A stretch of DNA of 64,000 nt, taken from contig NZ_JYLD01000004.1 of NCBI RefSeq assembly GCF_001043025.1, positions 186,001 through 250,000 of the forward strand. The letters run 5' to 3'. Each line of letters begins with the position of its first letter. Positions within the stretch are counted from its first letter, which is position 1. The notes below the pieces were generated by a model that was given only the letters and a program-made list of their open reading frames with translations, was not told where the DNA came from and searched no databases. Both the position numbers and the translations under genes were made by a program. This document shows, one piece after another, positions 16,652 to 25,258 of this stretch. Origin of the DNA: Pseudomonas helleri. GTDB lineage: Bacteria; Pseudomonadota; Gammaproteobacteria; Pseudomonadales; Pseudomonadaceae.

Positions 16652-16796
16652 TGCTAACCCCGTCAGATTTTTAGACAGATCAAGTCGGAATTTTCCTTAG
16701 AAGCTTAATCCTAACAGCCGCTGAGGTCTCTGGGGTTTTTGATCTTCTTACTCGTGTTCACCTTCGCCGCAGGAATAAGCCCGATAAACGCGAAAT

Positions 16797-16821
16797 GTTA
16801 TCCACACAAATTGTGGATAAC
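16797..16821. promoter_or_regulatory. Perfect inverted repeat made of two consensus DnaA boxes
   Basis: GTTATCCACA (16797-16806), spacer CAAAT, then TGTGGATAAC (16812-16821): a perfect 10-bp inverted repeat. Each arm contains TTATCCACA, the strict consensus DnaA-box 9-mer, in head-to-head orientation. It could bind DnaA, or it could be the operator of the adjacent XRE regulator. The sequence is certain; the function is inferred. Confidence 0.55.
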
Positions 16822-17014
16822 CTTGTGAACAGAGCAGATTTTTCGCTCTGAAAGCCACGTTCTATAAGGGCTGCGCTTAGATCGGGCATTTTTTACACAC
16901 ATAAAAAAACACATAAATTCATTGACTTGCTGGTCAGCAACTACTAGCCACCAGAACAGATGCGACAAATAACCGCTGGTCGGGGGATAAACAGACGGGC
17001 CAGGCCCAGATACA

Positions 17015-17042
17015 ACAACGCCCCGTCAGGACGGGGCGTTGT
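17015..17042 (-). terminator. Terminator hairpin after the FKBP gene
   Basis: Perfect stem ACAACGCCCCGTC/GACGGGGCGTTGT-type arms around a short AG-centred loop, ending 18 bp past the FKBP stop on the minus strand. It is followed there by a T-biased run (TGTTGTATCT). Placement and GC-rich stem support termination of the FKBP transcript. Confidence 0.7.
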
Positions 17043-17059
17043 GTGAAAACAGAGGCTGC

Positions 17060-17779
17060 TTACTTGGCAGCATCGGCCTCTGGTTTTGCAGGGTCTTTGA
17101 TGCCCAGCAGTTCCAGGTCGAATACCAGCACCGAGTTGGCCGGGATCGCCGGGCTTGGGCTTTGTGCGCCGTAAGCCAGTTCGCTAGGGATGTAGAGCTT
17201 GTACTTCTCACCCACGTGCATCAGTTGCAGGCCTTCAACCCAACCCGGGATCACGCCGCTGACTGGCAGGTCAATCGGGCTACCGCGCTCGATGGAGCTG
17301 TCGAAAACCTTGCCGTCAATCAGCTTGCCTTCGTAGTGAACGGTCACGACGTCAGTTGGCTTTGGCTGTGGGCCATCGGCCTTTTTGATGACTTCGTACT
17401 GCAGGCCAGAAGCAGTGGTGACAACACCTGCTTTCTTGCCGTTTTCTTCGAGGAATTTTTTACCGGCGGCAGAGGCTTCGTCGCTCATCTTGGCCAGGCG
17501 CTCTTCAGCGCGTTTTTGCAGGGCAGCGAACGCTTCGATCAGTTCGTCATCCTTAAGCTTTTGCTCTTTCTTGCCGACGGCATCTTCGATGCCCAAGGCT
17601 ACGGCTTTGGAATCCAGATCATCCATGCCTTCTTGAGCCAGGCTTTTACCCATGTTCAGGCCAATGCCATAAGAGGCTTTTTGTGCCGGGGTTTTCAGCT
17701 CTACGCTGGTCTGCGAGTCGCAACCCGCCAGTACCAGGCTTACCAGAGCCACAGCTGCCGCCAACCGATGCTGTTTCAT
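17060..17779 (-). CDS. FKBP-type peptidyl-prolyl cis-trans isomerase lipoprotein (Mip/FkpA/FklB-like)
   Basis: Periplasmic or outer-membrane-anchored proline isomerase and chaperone. From ATG 17779 the 239-residue protein has a lipoprotein signal KQHRLAAAVALVSLVLAGC (lipobox LAGC, lipidated Cys near residue 20). A helical dimerisation region rich in Lys, Glu and Ala spans residues 30-115. The C-terminal FKBP domain (about 125-228) carries VTVHYEGKLIDGKVFDSS, VIPGWVEGLQLMHVGEKYKL and YIPSELAYGAQ. AAGGAA precedes this ATG, and the lipobox would be internal with the longer upstream start at 17863, so 17779 is chosen. The C-terminus AKPEADAAK is a short flexible tail. Confidence 0.93.
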   Translation of the reverse strand: MKQHRLAAAVALVSLVLAGCDSQTSVELKTPAQKASYGIGLNMGKSLAQEGMDDLDSKAVALGIEDAVGKKEQKLKDDELIEAFAALQKRAEERLAKMSDEASAAGKKFLEENGKKAGVVTTASGLQYEVIKKADGPQPKPTDVVTVHYEGKLIDGKVFDSSIERGSPIDLPVSGVIPGWVEGLQLMHVGEKYKLYIPSELAYGAQSPSPAIPANSVLVFDLELLGIKDPAKPEADAAK

Positions 17780-18046
17780 GCTATTTCCTTGTTCATGCGC
17801 CAAATGGGCAATCGAATAAAGCCGCGAGCTTATCAGGCGGCCGCAACCAATGGCTACCGGCATGAGAGAGGCAAATCGCGGATAAGTTCATGTCTAAATC
17901 ACAATTCATAATTACCGCAACTTTTGCTAACACTTCAAGCACGCTGTCAAACCTGTCCCTCCCCTCCCCGATCAAACCGATAGCCACTTGATGCTAGCCG
18001 CTCGCTCAGGCATAAGACTGAAAAAATTCCTACAAGGAGCGTTATT

Positions 18047-19861
18047 TTGCGATTGTTTTACCGTGTGCTGTCAGGGCTTGGCGTGGCCTTGGTGTTAGGG
18101 CTGTGTGTGGTTGTCTACTTCATCGCCAACCCAAAACTGCCTGCTTACACCGCGCCGCAGCACGTGCACTACCAGGACCAATGGAGCGAGGCGGATCGGC
18201 AAGTTTATTACTACACGCCCCAGGGCACCCAAGTGAAAGGCCTGCATTACGACTGGTTCAGTGCCCTGGAGCTGCCCTTCTCGACGCAACACTTCGCTGC
18301 GCCTGAGTATTTGGCGCGGTTTGGCTTTTTGGTCGACCCGCAGCAACAAGCCAGCGCGGCCAACCCGGCCAACTTGCCCGTCGGCTTCACTCGCCATCAG
18401 AACCCCGGCAGCCCCGTTGAGTATCTGGACATCACCTGCGCGGCCTGCCACACCGGCGAGCTGCGTTACAAAGGCCAGGCCCTGCGCATTGACGGTGGCC
18501 CGGCGCAACACGTGCTGCCTTCCAGCGTACCGACCCTGCGCGGCGGCAGCTTTGGCCAGGCGCTGGTCGCAAGCCTGGCAGCCACGTATTACAACCCCTG
18601 GAAATTTGAGCGTTTTGCCCGCACGGTTCTGGGCGATAACTATGAAGCCGGGCACAAGCAACTGCGCAAGGACTTCAAGGCCTCGCTGGACACCTTTCTG
18701 GCCGTGGCCTGGAACGACACCCATCGCGGCCTTTACCCGACGCTCGAAGGCCCGGGGCGCACCGATGCCTTTGGCCGGATTGCCAATGCCAGCTTCGGCG
18801 ACGCGATCTCGCCCGACAACTATCGAGTGGCCAATGCGCCGGTAGACTACCCGCACCTGTGGGACATGTGGACGTTCGACTGGGTGCAATGGAATGGCTC
18901 GGCCCAACAGCCCATGGCACGCAATATCGGTGAAGCCTTGGGCGTCGGCGCAACCCTGAACTTCTTCGACAGCCACGGTCAGCCGCTGCAAGGCGACCAG
19001 CGCTACCCGTCCAGCGTGCGGGTCAACGACTTGCACCTGATTGAAGAAACCCTGCAACGACTCAAACCTCCCGTTTGGCCCGAAGACCTGTTCGGCAAGA
19101 TCGACCGCCCGCTGGCCGCCAAAGGCCGCCGTCTTTTTACCGAGAACTGCGCAGGTTGCCACGTGCCGCCCGTGGTTGAAGACAACGGCCGTCTGGTCAA
19201 GCAACTTAAGATGCTGCCGGTCGAGGTGATCGGTACCGATCCCAATACCGCCACTAACATCGCAGACAATCGCTACGACCTCAGCGCTCTGCAGTGGGAC
19301 CCGGCCGAGCTGGCCAGCATGAACGTCAACCTCCTCCCCAAGAGCGAGCAGCCGCTGGACATGCATCAGCTGTCTGTCGCCAAGGGCCTGGCCTATGTCA
19401 CCGCCTTTGTTGAAAAGCGCGCCTACAAGGACGCTGCCGTCAGCCCTGAAGAGCAAGCACGCCTCAACGGCTTTGGCCTGCCGATTGGCGTACTGGAGTT
19501 GCGCGCCTACAAGGCTCGCCCGCTGGATGGCATCTGGGCCACTGCGCCCTACCTGCACAACGGCTCTGTGCCGACGGTGTATCAACTGCTGTCGCCGCAG
19601 TCAGAACGTGCGCAAACCTTCTATCGCGGCAATTTTGAGTACGACCCGCGCCACTTGGGCTACCGCACAGACGCCTTTGATGGCGGCTTTGTGCTGGACA
19701 CCCGCATCAGTGGCAACCACAACAGCGGCCATGAGTTCCGGGCCGGGCCACAGGGCAACGGCGTGATTGGTCGCCTGCTGCAACCTGAAGAGCGCTGGGC
19801 CTTGATCGAGTACCTGAAAGTGCTCGGCGGCCCGCTCGAACACCAGTTGCCCAACGAATAA
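18047..19861 (+). CDS. Membrane-anchored di-heme c-type cytochrome (cytochrome c peroxidase-like)
   Basis: Exported redox protein, 604 residues, anchored by one N-terminal helix (RLFYRVLSGLGVALVLGLCV). Two CXXCH heme sites are visible: CAACH at residues 131-135 and CAGCH near residue 368. The C-terminal segment DGIWATAPYLHNGSVPTVYQ is typical of di-heme peroxidase/oxidoreductase relatives. Spacing of the hemes and length exceed classical CcpA (about 320-340), so it belongs to the larger uncharacterised group. The start is TTG at 18047 with AAGGAG 8 bp upstream. The catalase-family gene follows after 19 bp, implying a joint role in peroxide or lipid-peroxide chemistry at the membrane. Confidence 0.85.
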   Translation: MRLFYRVLSGLGVALVLGLCVVVYFIANPKLPAYTAPQHVHYQDQWSEADRQVYYYTPQGTQVKGLHYDWFSALELPFSTQHFAAPEYLARFGFLVDPQQQASAANPANLPVGFTRHQNPGSPVEYLDITCAACHTGELRYKGQALRIDGGPAQHVLPSSVPTLRGGSFGQALVASLAATYYNPWKFERFARTVLGDNYEAGHKQLRKDFKASLDTFLAVAWNDTHRGLYPTLEGPGRTDAFGRIANASFGDAISPDNYRVANAPVDYPHLWDMWTFDWVQWNGSAQQPMARNIGEALGVGATLNFFDSHGQPLQGDQRYPSSVRVNDLHLIEETLQRLKPPVWPEDLFGKIDRPLAAKGRRLFTENCAGCHVPPVVEDNGRLVKQLKMLPVEVIGTDPNTATNIADNRYDLSALQWDPAELASMNVNLLPKSEQPLDMHQLSVAKGLAYVTAFVEKRAYKDAAVSPEEQARLNGFGLPIGVLELRAYKARPLDGIWATAPYLHNGSVPTVYQLLSPQSERAQTFYRGNFEYDPRHLGYRTDAFDGGFVLDTRISGNHNSGHEFRAGPQGNGVIGRLLQPEERWALIEYLKVLGGPLEHQLPNE

Positions 19862-19880
19862 CGATTAAAAGGATGTTTGC

Positions 19881-21017
19881 ATGCTGACCACTTTATGGCT
19901 TCGACTCGGCACCTGGCTGGGCAAGCTGTTACTCGCCCTGATCGTGCTGGGGCTGCTGGGCTGGGCGCTGACAACAGGCTGGTATGCCTGGAAGTACCGC
20001 GGTCCTGTTTCAGCACAGGAGCAGATCCCGGCCGGTGAAGCCGCGATGACTCAAGACACGATCCAGACGGCGATTAAAATCGTCGACCAACACCGCGAAA
20101 ACACTCGCTACCTGCGCGATGCTCACGCCAAGGCGCATGGCTGCGTCAAAGCCGAGGTCAAAGTGCTCGATGACCTCGACCCGGCCTTGCGCCAAGGCGT
20201 GTTTGCAGCGCCGGGCAAAACCTGGCAAGCCGTGATGCGCCTGTCCAACGGTAATGCTTACCCGCAATTTGACAGCATCCGCGACGCCCGCGGCATGGCG
20301 ATCAAGTTGCAGGACGTGCCGGGTACGCAGCTGTTGCCCAGCCAGCAAGGGCGCGGCGAACAGGATTTTGTGATGTTCAACCACCCCAACTTCTTTGTCA
20401 GCGATGTGGCGGAGTATCGTCAGAACATCGCGGCCCAGGCCGACGGCAAAAAAGTGCTGGCGTTTTTTCCGTCCTGGGACCCGCGCAGTTGGCAAGTGCG
20501 GCACCTGTTTATTGCCTTGGCCACCTTGGCACCCGCACCCGCCAGCCCGACACAAACCACCTACTATTCGGTGTCGCCTTACAAGTTCGGGACGGCCAAT
20601 GCCAAATTCAGAGTGGCACCGGACGCTGACACCTGCCCGGCCTACAGCCTGCCCAAACAGAATCAGGACCTGCCGAACTTCTTGCGCAGTGCGTTGACTC
20701 AGCAACTCAGCACAGACCGCACGCCTGCCTGTTTTGTGTTGCAGATTCAGCGTCAGGATGCCAACCGCTACATGCCGATTGAAGACACCAGTGTTGAATG
20801 GAAGGCGTCTGATGCGCCATTCGAAACCGTGGCGCGCATCACCGTAGCGCCGCAAGACTTCGACACCCCGAGCCAGAACCTGGCGTGTGACAACCTGTCG
20901 TTCAGCCCATGGCACGGCATCGAAGAGCACCGGCCAATTGGCGGTATCAACCGCCTGCGCAAAGCCGTGTATGACTCGGTCAGCGAGTACCGCCACAGCC
21001 GTAACGCCGAGCAATAA
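19881..21017 (+). CDS. Membrane-anchored small catalase-family heme protein
   Basis: A 378-residue member of the catalase/allene-oxide-synthase-like superfamily, shorter than true catalases (about 480 or more). An N-terminal hydrophobic helix (residues about 12-38) anchors it. The distal His is in LRDAHAKAHG (His82); RDARGMAIKLQDV and QDFVMFNHPNFFVSD follow as in catalases. The proximal segment is INRLRKAVYDS with the likely heme-ligating Tyr364. AAAAGGATG precedes the ATG closely. It pairs with the upstream di-heme cytochrome. Family members may act on organic or lipid hydroperoxides rather than hydrogen peroxide; the substrate is not deducible. Confidence 0.83.
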   Translation: MLTTLWLRLGTWLGKLLLALIVLGLLGWALTTGWYAWKYRGPVSAQEQIPAGEAAMTQDTIQTAIKIVDQHRENTRYLRDAHAKAHGCVKAEVKVLDDLDPALRQGVFAAPGKTWQAVMRLSNGNAYPQFDSIRDARGMAIKLQDVPGTQLLPSQQGRGEQDFVMFNHPNFFVSDVAEYRQNIAAQADGKKVLAFFPSWDPRSWQVRHLFIALATLAPAPASPTQTTYYSVSPYKFGTANAKFRVAPDADTCPAYSLPKQNQDLPNFLRSALTQQLSTDRTPACFVLQIQRQDANRYMPIEDTSVEWKASDAPFETVARITVAPQDFDTPSQNLACDNLSFSPWHGIEEHRPIGGINRLRKAVYDSVSEYRHSRNAEQ

Positions 21018-21034
21018 CGCGTCCCGCCACACAC

Positions 21035-21101
21035 TGTAGGAGCGAGCTCGTCTCGCGATCTTTTGACCGTTAAAAGATCGCGAGGCAAGCTCGCTCCTAC
21101 A
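21035..21101. repeat. REP-type palindrome, copy G (intact, overlaps a coding end)
   Basis: 67-bp copy with loop GACCGTT and one arm difference (GTCTCGCG against CGCGAGGC). Pairing extends outward through ACAC...GTGT (21031-21105). Its right end supplies the TAG stop of the minus-strand gene 21097-22422. Confidence 0.88.
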
Positions 21102-22422
21102 GTGTTGGCGACACGGCAAACGGCGCCCAGTCGGGGCCAATCCTTCCCTCTTGCGTCCATACCTCGTCAGTCGTAATGACCTCCAGCTTGCCCGCTTCGG
21201 CTACACGGTGGACGTAGCTCTGTGCATTACGGTCGTAAGGGAAAAGTCTCGCTTCAATATCTGACACGGTCGTGTGAGTGCGGTTTATAAGGGTGACCAG
21301 CTCTGCTTCTGACTCTGTCGCGTCGCTCTGATAGCGCAGTAACCCGCCCTCCCGTGCACAAAAGAAGACGTCGCAGCCAGGCGTTGCGCGCACCAGCAAC
21401 AAACTGGTCAGCAGCGCGCTGGGGGAAAAGAAATCACCAAACAACTCGTTGGTAGTGTCATGCAACAGCGCATCCGGTTCTTCACCTGACAAGTAAACCC
21501 CGACGATGCGGTAACCCTCGGGCACCACCGGCACTCCGCTGGGATCCTTGGGGAACACCACATCCCAGTCAAATTCAAAAAAAGGCGTTTCTAATGCACG
21601 GGTATAAACGTACACGTCAGCGTCCAGCTGCTTGAGCACAAACCCGGCAAATTGCGTGTGTTTGCGCAAGAGCATGGCCTGATGAACAGCCTTCACCGCG
21701 TCTACTACATCGCTGTACACACTGGAACACAGTGCGGGCTTGTCGACCGAGGTCCGCCCCTTCTGCTGATCGGCCTTCCAGTTCGCACCCAGCCGGGTGC
21801 GTCGATCCCAGTGAGCCCCCGCCAGCACAATGCTGAGTTCCCCCGCCAGGCAGATCAAACCAATCAAGTCAGAGGGCATCAACGACCCCAAGTCATAGGC
21901 TCTTTCAAACGTCCCGGGATACAGCGCACGCTTGCGTGAAAGTAAAGGCAACAAGGCTTTCTCAAGGTCTGAACCACTGGCGACGTAGCTCAATACGCAC
22001 TTGTCGGGGCAGGACAAATAGAAGCGCGGGTAGTTGTGTTTATAGCGAATCGCTTGATTGAGGTCGTGAATCGAAAAAAAGTTGTCTTGCAACTCGCTTT
22101 CCTCGTGCACCTGCCAAGGCATCCGTTGAATGGAAGTATTGGAGTGGTACATCCCTTCAATGGTGTAGCCCTGGATCGGCAGGAATAAACCCTCATCAGA
22201 CAATGACAGCACGTCGGCAGGGTCAAAGGACGTGCTGGAACCCGCATGTGGCAGGGTGGCGTAATAGCGGTTCTGCCTGGCGAGTATAAAGCCGCCGTAA
22301 ACAATGCCATTCTTGATGGCCGCAATGAGCTCGTGGGCGTACACCGCCGCATCATCGGCACTGATGAAGGCGGGGCTTAACGACGGGATTAATACAGAAG
22401 CAGTTTGCGCGCTGGTACTCAT
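21097..22422 (-). CDS. Duplicated DUF4329-like protein of unknown function
   Basis: A 441-residue protein without signal peptide or membrane helix. It holds two related units. The first (about residues 20-200) runs from AAVYAHELIAAIKNGIVYGG through ILARQNRYYATLPHAG to IQGYTIEGMYHSNTS. The second (about 235-425) runs from SDVVDAVKAVHQAMLLRKHT through FAGFVLKQLDADVYVY to VPEGYRIVGVYLSGEE. The pattern of a helix, then GGFI, then a charged strand, then GYxIxGxYxS resembles DUF4329 units that occur singly or repeated in Pseudomonas and in RHS-linked proteins. The stop codon TAG (21097-21099) lies inside REP copy G, so the last residues SPTL border the repeat. Function unknown. Confidence 0.65.
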   Translation of the reverse strand: MSTSAQTASVLIPSLSPAFISADDAAVYAHELIAAIKNGIVYGGFILARQNRYYATLPHAGSSTSFDPADVLSLSDEGLFLPIQGYTIEGMYHSNTSIQRMPWQVHEESELQDNFFSIHDLNQAIRYKHNYPRFYLSCPDKCVLSYVASGSDLEKALLPLLSRKRALYPGTFERAYDLGSLMPSDLIGLICLAGELSIVLAGAHWDRRTRLGANWKADQQKGRTSVDKPALCSSVYSDVVDAVKAVHQAMLLRKHTQFAGFVLKQLDADVYVYTRALETPFFEFDWDVVFPKDPSGVPVVPEGYRIVGVYLSGEEPDALLHDTTNELFGDFFSPSALLTSLLLVRATPGCDVFFCAREGGLLRYQSDATESEAELVTLINRTHTTVSDIEARLFPYDRNAQSYVHRVAEAGKLEVITTDEVWTQEGRIGPDWAPFAVSPTL

Positions 22423-22595
22423 GGAAAAGTCCTTGTCTTGGCGTGGGCCGGGCGCTGTTCGCCCAGCGTGAAATCACGCGTCAAGTTTCAAGGTATTCAT
22501 GGCAGCACGTGCGTTACTGGGGTAGTGACGGTCATGGTTCGCACGCCACCACCGTCACGGGTTCAACTGGCCCATCCGTGGGCCCGTCAGCCCAC

Positions 22596-23579
<984 letters not shown>

Positions 23580-23684
23580 TCAGAGCAAATAGGCGCCATG
23601 ACTATCGGCGGCGATATATAACTATATGGAAGGTCAGAAGAATAAATCTAGAACTTTTTTATCGTTTTTAGCAGTTCGTCACCT

Positions 23685-24185
23685 TCATCCGTCGGTGCGC
23701 CGCCGACGTTGCACCAACGGCACCAGGTACACCGGCACCTGCGCCTGCTCTACGACGCGGCTTGCGTTGTGCCCCAAGTGGCTGTTTGCGCCAGTAGACT
23801 GGCCGTGACTGCCGAGGATCACCAGGTCAACCCCAAGCTTTCGCGACTCCTCCAGAATGACGTGGGCGGGCTCGCCCTGAACCACCTTGACCGAACGGAT
23901 CAAGGCAAGTTCCTGCGCCCCTTCGCCCAGTTCATCTTGAAGACTCTCGAATACGCGCTGCTCAATATTGGACAGCATGGCGGTCATGCCCTGCTGCTGC
24001 AGTTCATGCAGCGCCTGCTCATCCAGATAACTTTGCAATACCGATTCGGCGAACAGCCCCATAGGCTCCACAACGTGAAGTACATACAAGTCTGCCTTGA
24101 AACTGCGGGCCAGCCCCAAAGCGTGCTGCATCACAACAGGAGCATAAATACCGAGGTCTGTGGCGAACAGTATCGAGCGAATCAT
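23685..24185 (-). CDS. Universal stress protein (UspA family)
   Basis: Cytoplasmic stress-response protein of the single-domain Usp type, 166 residues. It starts IRSILFATDLGIYAPVVMQH with the beta1/alpha1 ATD motif, and has VVQGEPAHVILEESRKLGVD near residue 108. The C-terminal loop VILGSHGQSTGANSHLGHNA followed by SRVVEQAQVPVYLVP corresponds to the G-2x-G-9x-G-S/T ATP-binding motif, but His replaces the final Ser/Thr, so nucleotide binding may be altered. The C-terminus is basic (QRRRRTDG). It is upstream of cysB on the minus strand, about 110 bp from that gene. Confidence 0.88.
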   Translation of the reverse strand: MIRSILFATDLGIYAPVVMQHALGLARSFKADLYVLHVVEPMGLFAESVLQSYLDEQALHELQQQGMTAMLSNIEQRVFESLQDELGEGAQELALIRSVKVVQGEPAHVILEESRKLGVDLVILGSHGQSTGANSHLGHNASRVVEQAQVPVYLVPLVQRRRRTDG

Positions 24186-24295
24186 GCGACCTCCTCGACA
24201 GGCGTTATGGCCGAGATGAATTCAGCTTAGCAGCGCCCGGACAAGTTCGATGACCCGCGCGATGACTTACACGCACAGTTGGGGTAGCACAAGGT

Positions 24296-24631
24296 TCAAG
24301 GCAGTTCGTCGGGCTCAAGCAGCAAGGCCAGTTTAAGGTGGTGGGCCAACTCCCCCTCACTCAAGCGCGACTTCAATTCACCGTAAAAAGCACCGTCACG
24401 CACGACAAACATTGCAGGAAGGTGGAAGATCTCGTAACGCTCGACCAGGCCACCGTTGTCACCGGCGTCAATCCAGCACAGCTGATCAATGGGCAACTGC
24501 ATTTCGGGCAGCATTTTGCGCGCCGTGCGGCAGCTCGAACACCCGGTGCTGGTGAACACCAGCAAGGTCGTGCCGGGCAGCGTCAGCAGGCGCTGGTCCG
24601 CATCAAAGTCTGTCAGTTCCATTTCAGTCAC
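24296..24631 (-). CDS. Thioredoxin-fold protein with CSSC motif
   Basis: A 111-residue cytoplasmic thioredoxin-like protein. LLVFTSTGCSSCRTARKMLP places the redox pair at Cys31 and Cys34 with a Ser-Ser dipeptide instead of the Gly-Pro of thioredoxin. The cis-Pro loop is IFHLPAMFVVRDG near residue 72. The electron donor and target are not evident. It is divergent from the PilZ-like gene with a 49-bp shared spacer, and may respond to the same signals. Confidence 0.82.
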   Translation of the reverse strand: MTEMELTDFDADQRLLTLPGTTLLVFTSTGCSSCRTARKMLPEMQLPIDQLCWIDAGDNGGLVERYEIFHLPAMFVVRDGAFYGELKSRLSEGELAHHLKLALLLEPDELP

Positions 24632-24680
24632 TATACTCAGCTAACAAGATCAAAATACTGGCACTTTGGAGTCTGTGTAC

Positions 24681-25127
24681 ATGGGTCGTTTTTTGCCTCA
24701 CCCAGATGATGTTCCTGTTCAGATCACCCCTCGCAAGCACCCTGCCCTTTCGCGCCAGAAGCTGAACACTATCAGCCTGGGGGGTGTTGCGTGCAACAGT
24801 GACAGAGGCTGGAGGCGCGGCACGGCGGTTGATATGTACATGCCCACCCTGGGCGACACCGCCCACTACCCGGGCTATATCGCCTGGTGTGAAAAACACG
24901 CCGACGGCTACCGCGTCGGTGTGGCCTTTACCGATGACCAGACCCTGTTTGGTGCGCGCATGGGTGAGCAGGTGTGTCAGATCGAACACTATTGCCGCCA
25001 GCGCAATCAACTCAACCTGCCCTTCGAAAACAAGGATGCGCTGGCCCTGGAATGGGTCAACCTGCACGCTCCAGAGTTTTCCCAGGAAACTCTGGAGCAG
25101 GCCCTGGCACAACCTGCGCTGGATTAA
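24681..25127 (+). CDS. PilZ-domain-like protein
   Basis: A 148-residue soluble protein. After a short N-terminus, RKHPALSRQKLNTISLGGVA contains the spaced arginines and the N-x-S-x-x-G element typical of PilZ c-di-GMP receptors. GTAVDMYMP and ADGYRVGVAF are consistent with the following beta-barrel strands. The ATG at 24681 has GGAG 9 bp upstream and is preferred to the TTG at 24666. The RxxxR spacing is looser than in canonical PilZ, so c-di-GMP binding is an inference. Confidence 0.65.
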   Translation: MGRFLPHPDDVPVQITPRKHPALSRQKLNTISLGGVACNSDRGWRRGTAVDMYMPTLGDTAHYPGYIAWCEKHADGYRVGVAFTDDQTLFGARMGEQVCQIEHYCRQRNQLNLPFENKDALALEWVNLHAPEFSQETLEQALAQPALD

Positions 25128-25156
25128 ACCGCTGTGTGCCCATTGTCGAATAACCG

Positions 25157-25170
25157 CTTAACGCGTTAAG
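25157..25170. promoter_or_regulatory. 14-bp perfect palindrome upstream of aroG
   Basis: CTTAACGCGTTAAG is perfectly self-complementary and lies 89 bp before the preferred aroG start. It does not match TyrR or TrpR operator consensus. A downstream leader stem can also form (CCCCGATGCG near 25181 against CGCACGGGG near 25213). Function is inferred. Confidence 0.35.
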
Positions 25171-25258
25171 GTTCCGCTCCCCGATGCGCTCAATCAAGCT
25201 GTGCTCCGCCGCACGGGGATCGCTGGCGGCCGGCACCCGTGACCTGACGAGTAACACG

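Larger units (their letters stand above)
16652..17059. other. Spacer upstream of the XRE gene, holding paired DnaA-box sequences and a hairpin
   Basis: No credible gene in these 408 bp. It is locally AT-rich, especially 16880-16925. It holds the inverted pair of DnaA-box 9-mers at 16797-16821, a small palindrome TTGCTGGTCAGCAA near 16928-16941, and the FKBP terminator hairpin at 17015-17042. The promoter for the XRE pair should lie toward 16652-16750. Confidence 0.6.

Noticed and set aside
25157..25170. TyrR or TrpR operator at the palindrome before aroG
   Set aside because: CTTAACGCGTTAAG matches neither TGTAAA-N6-TTTACA nor the Trp operator pattern, so no regulator is named.
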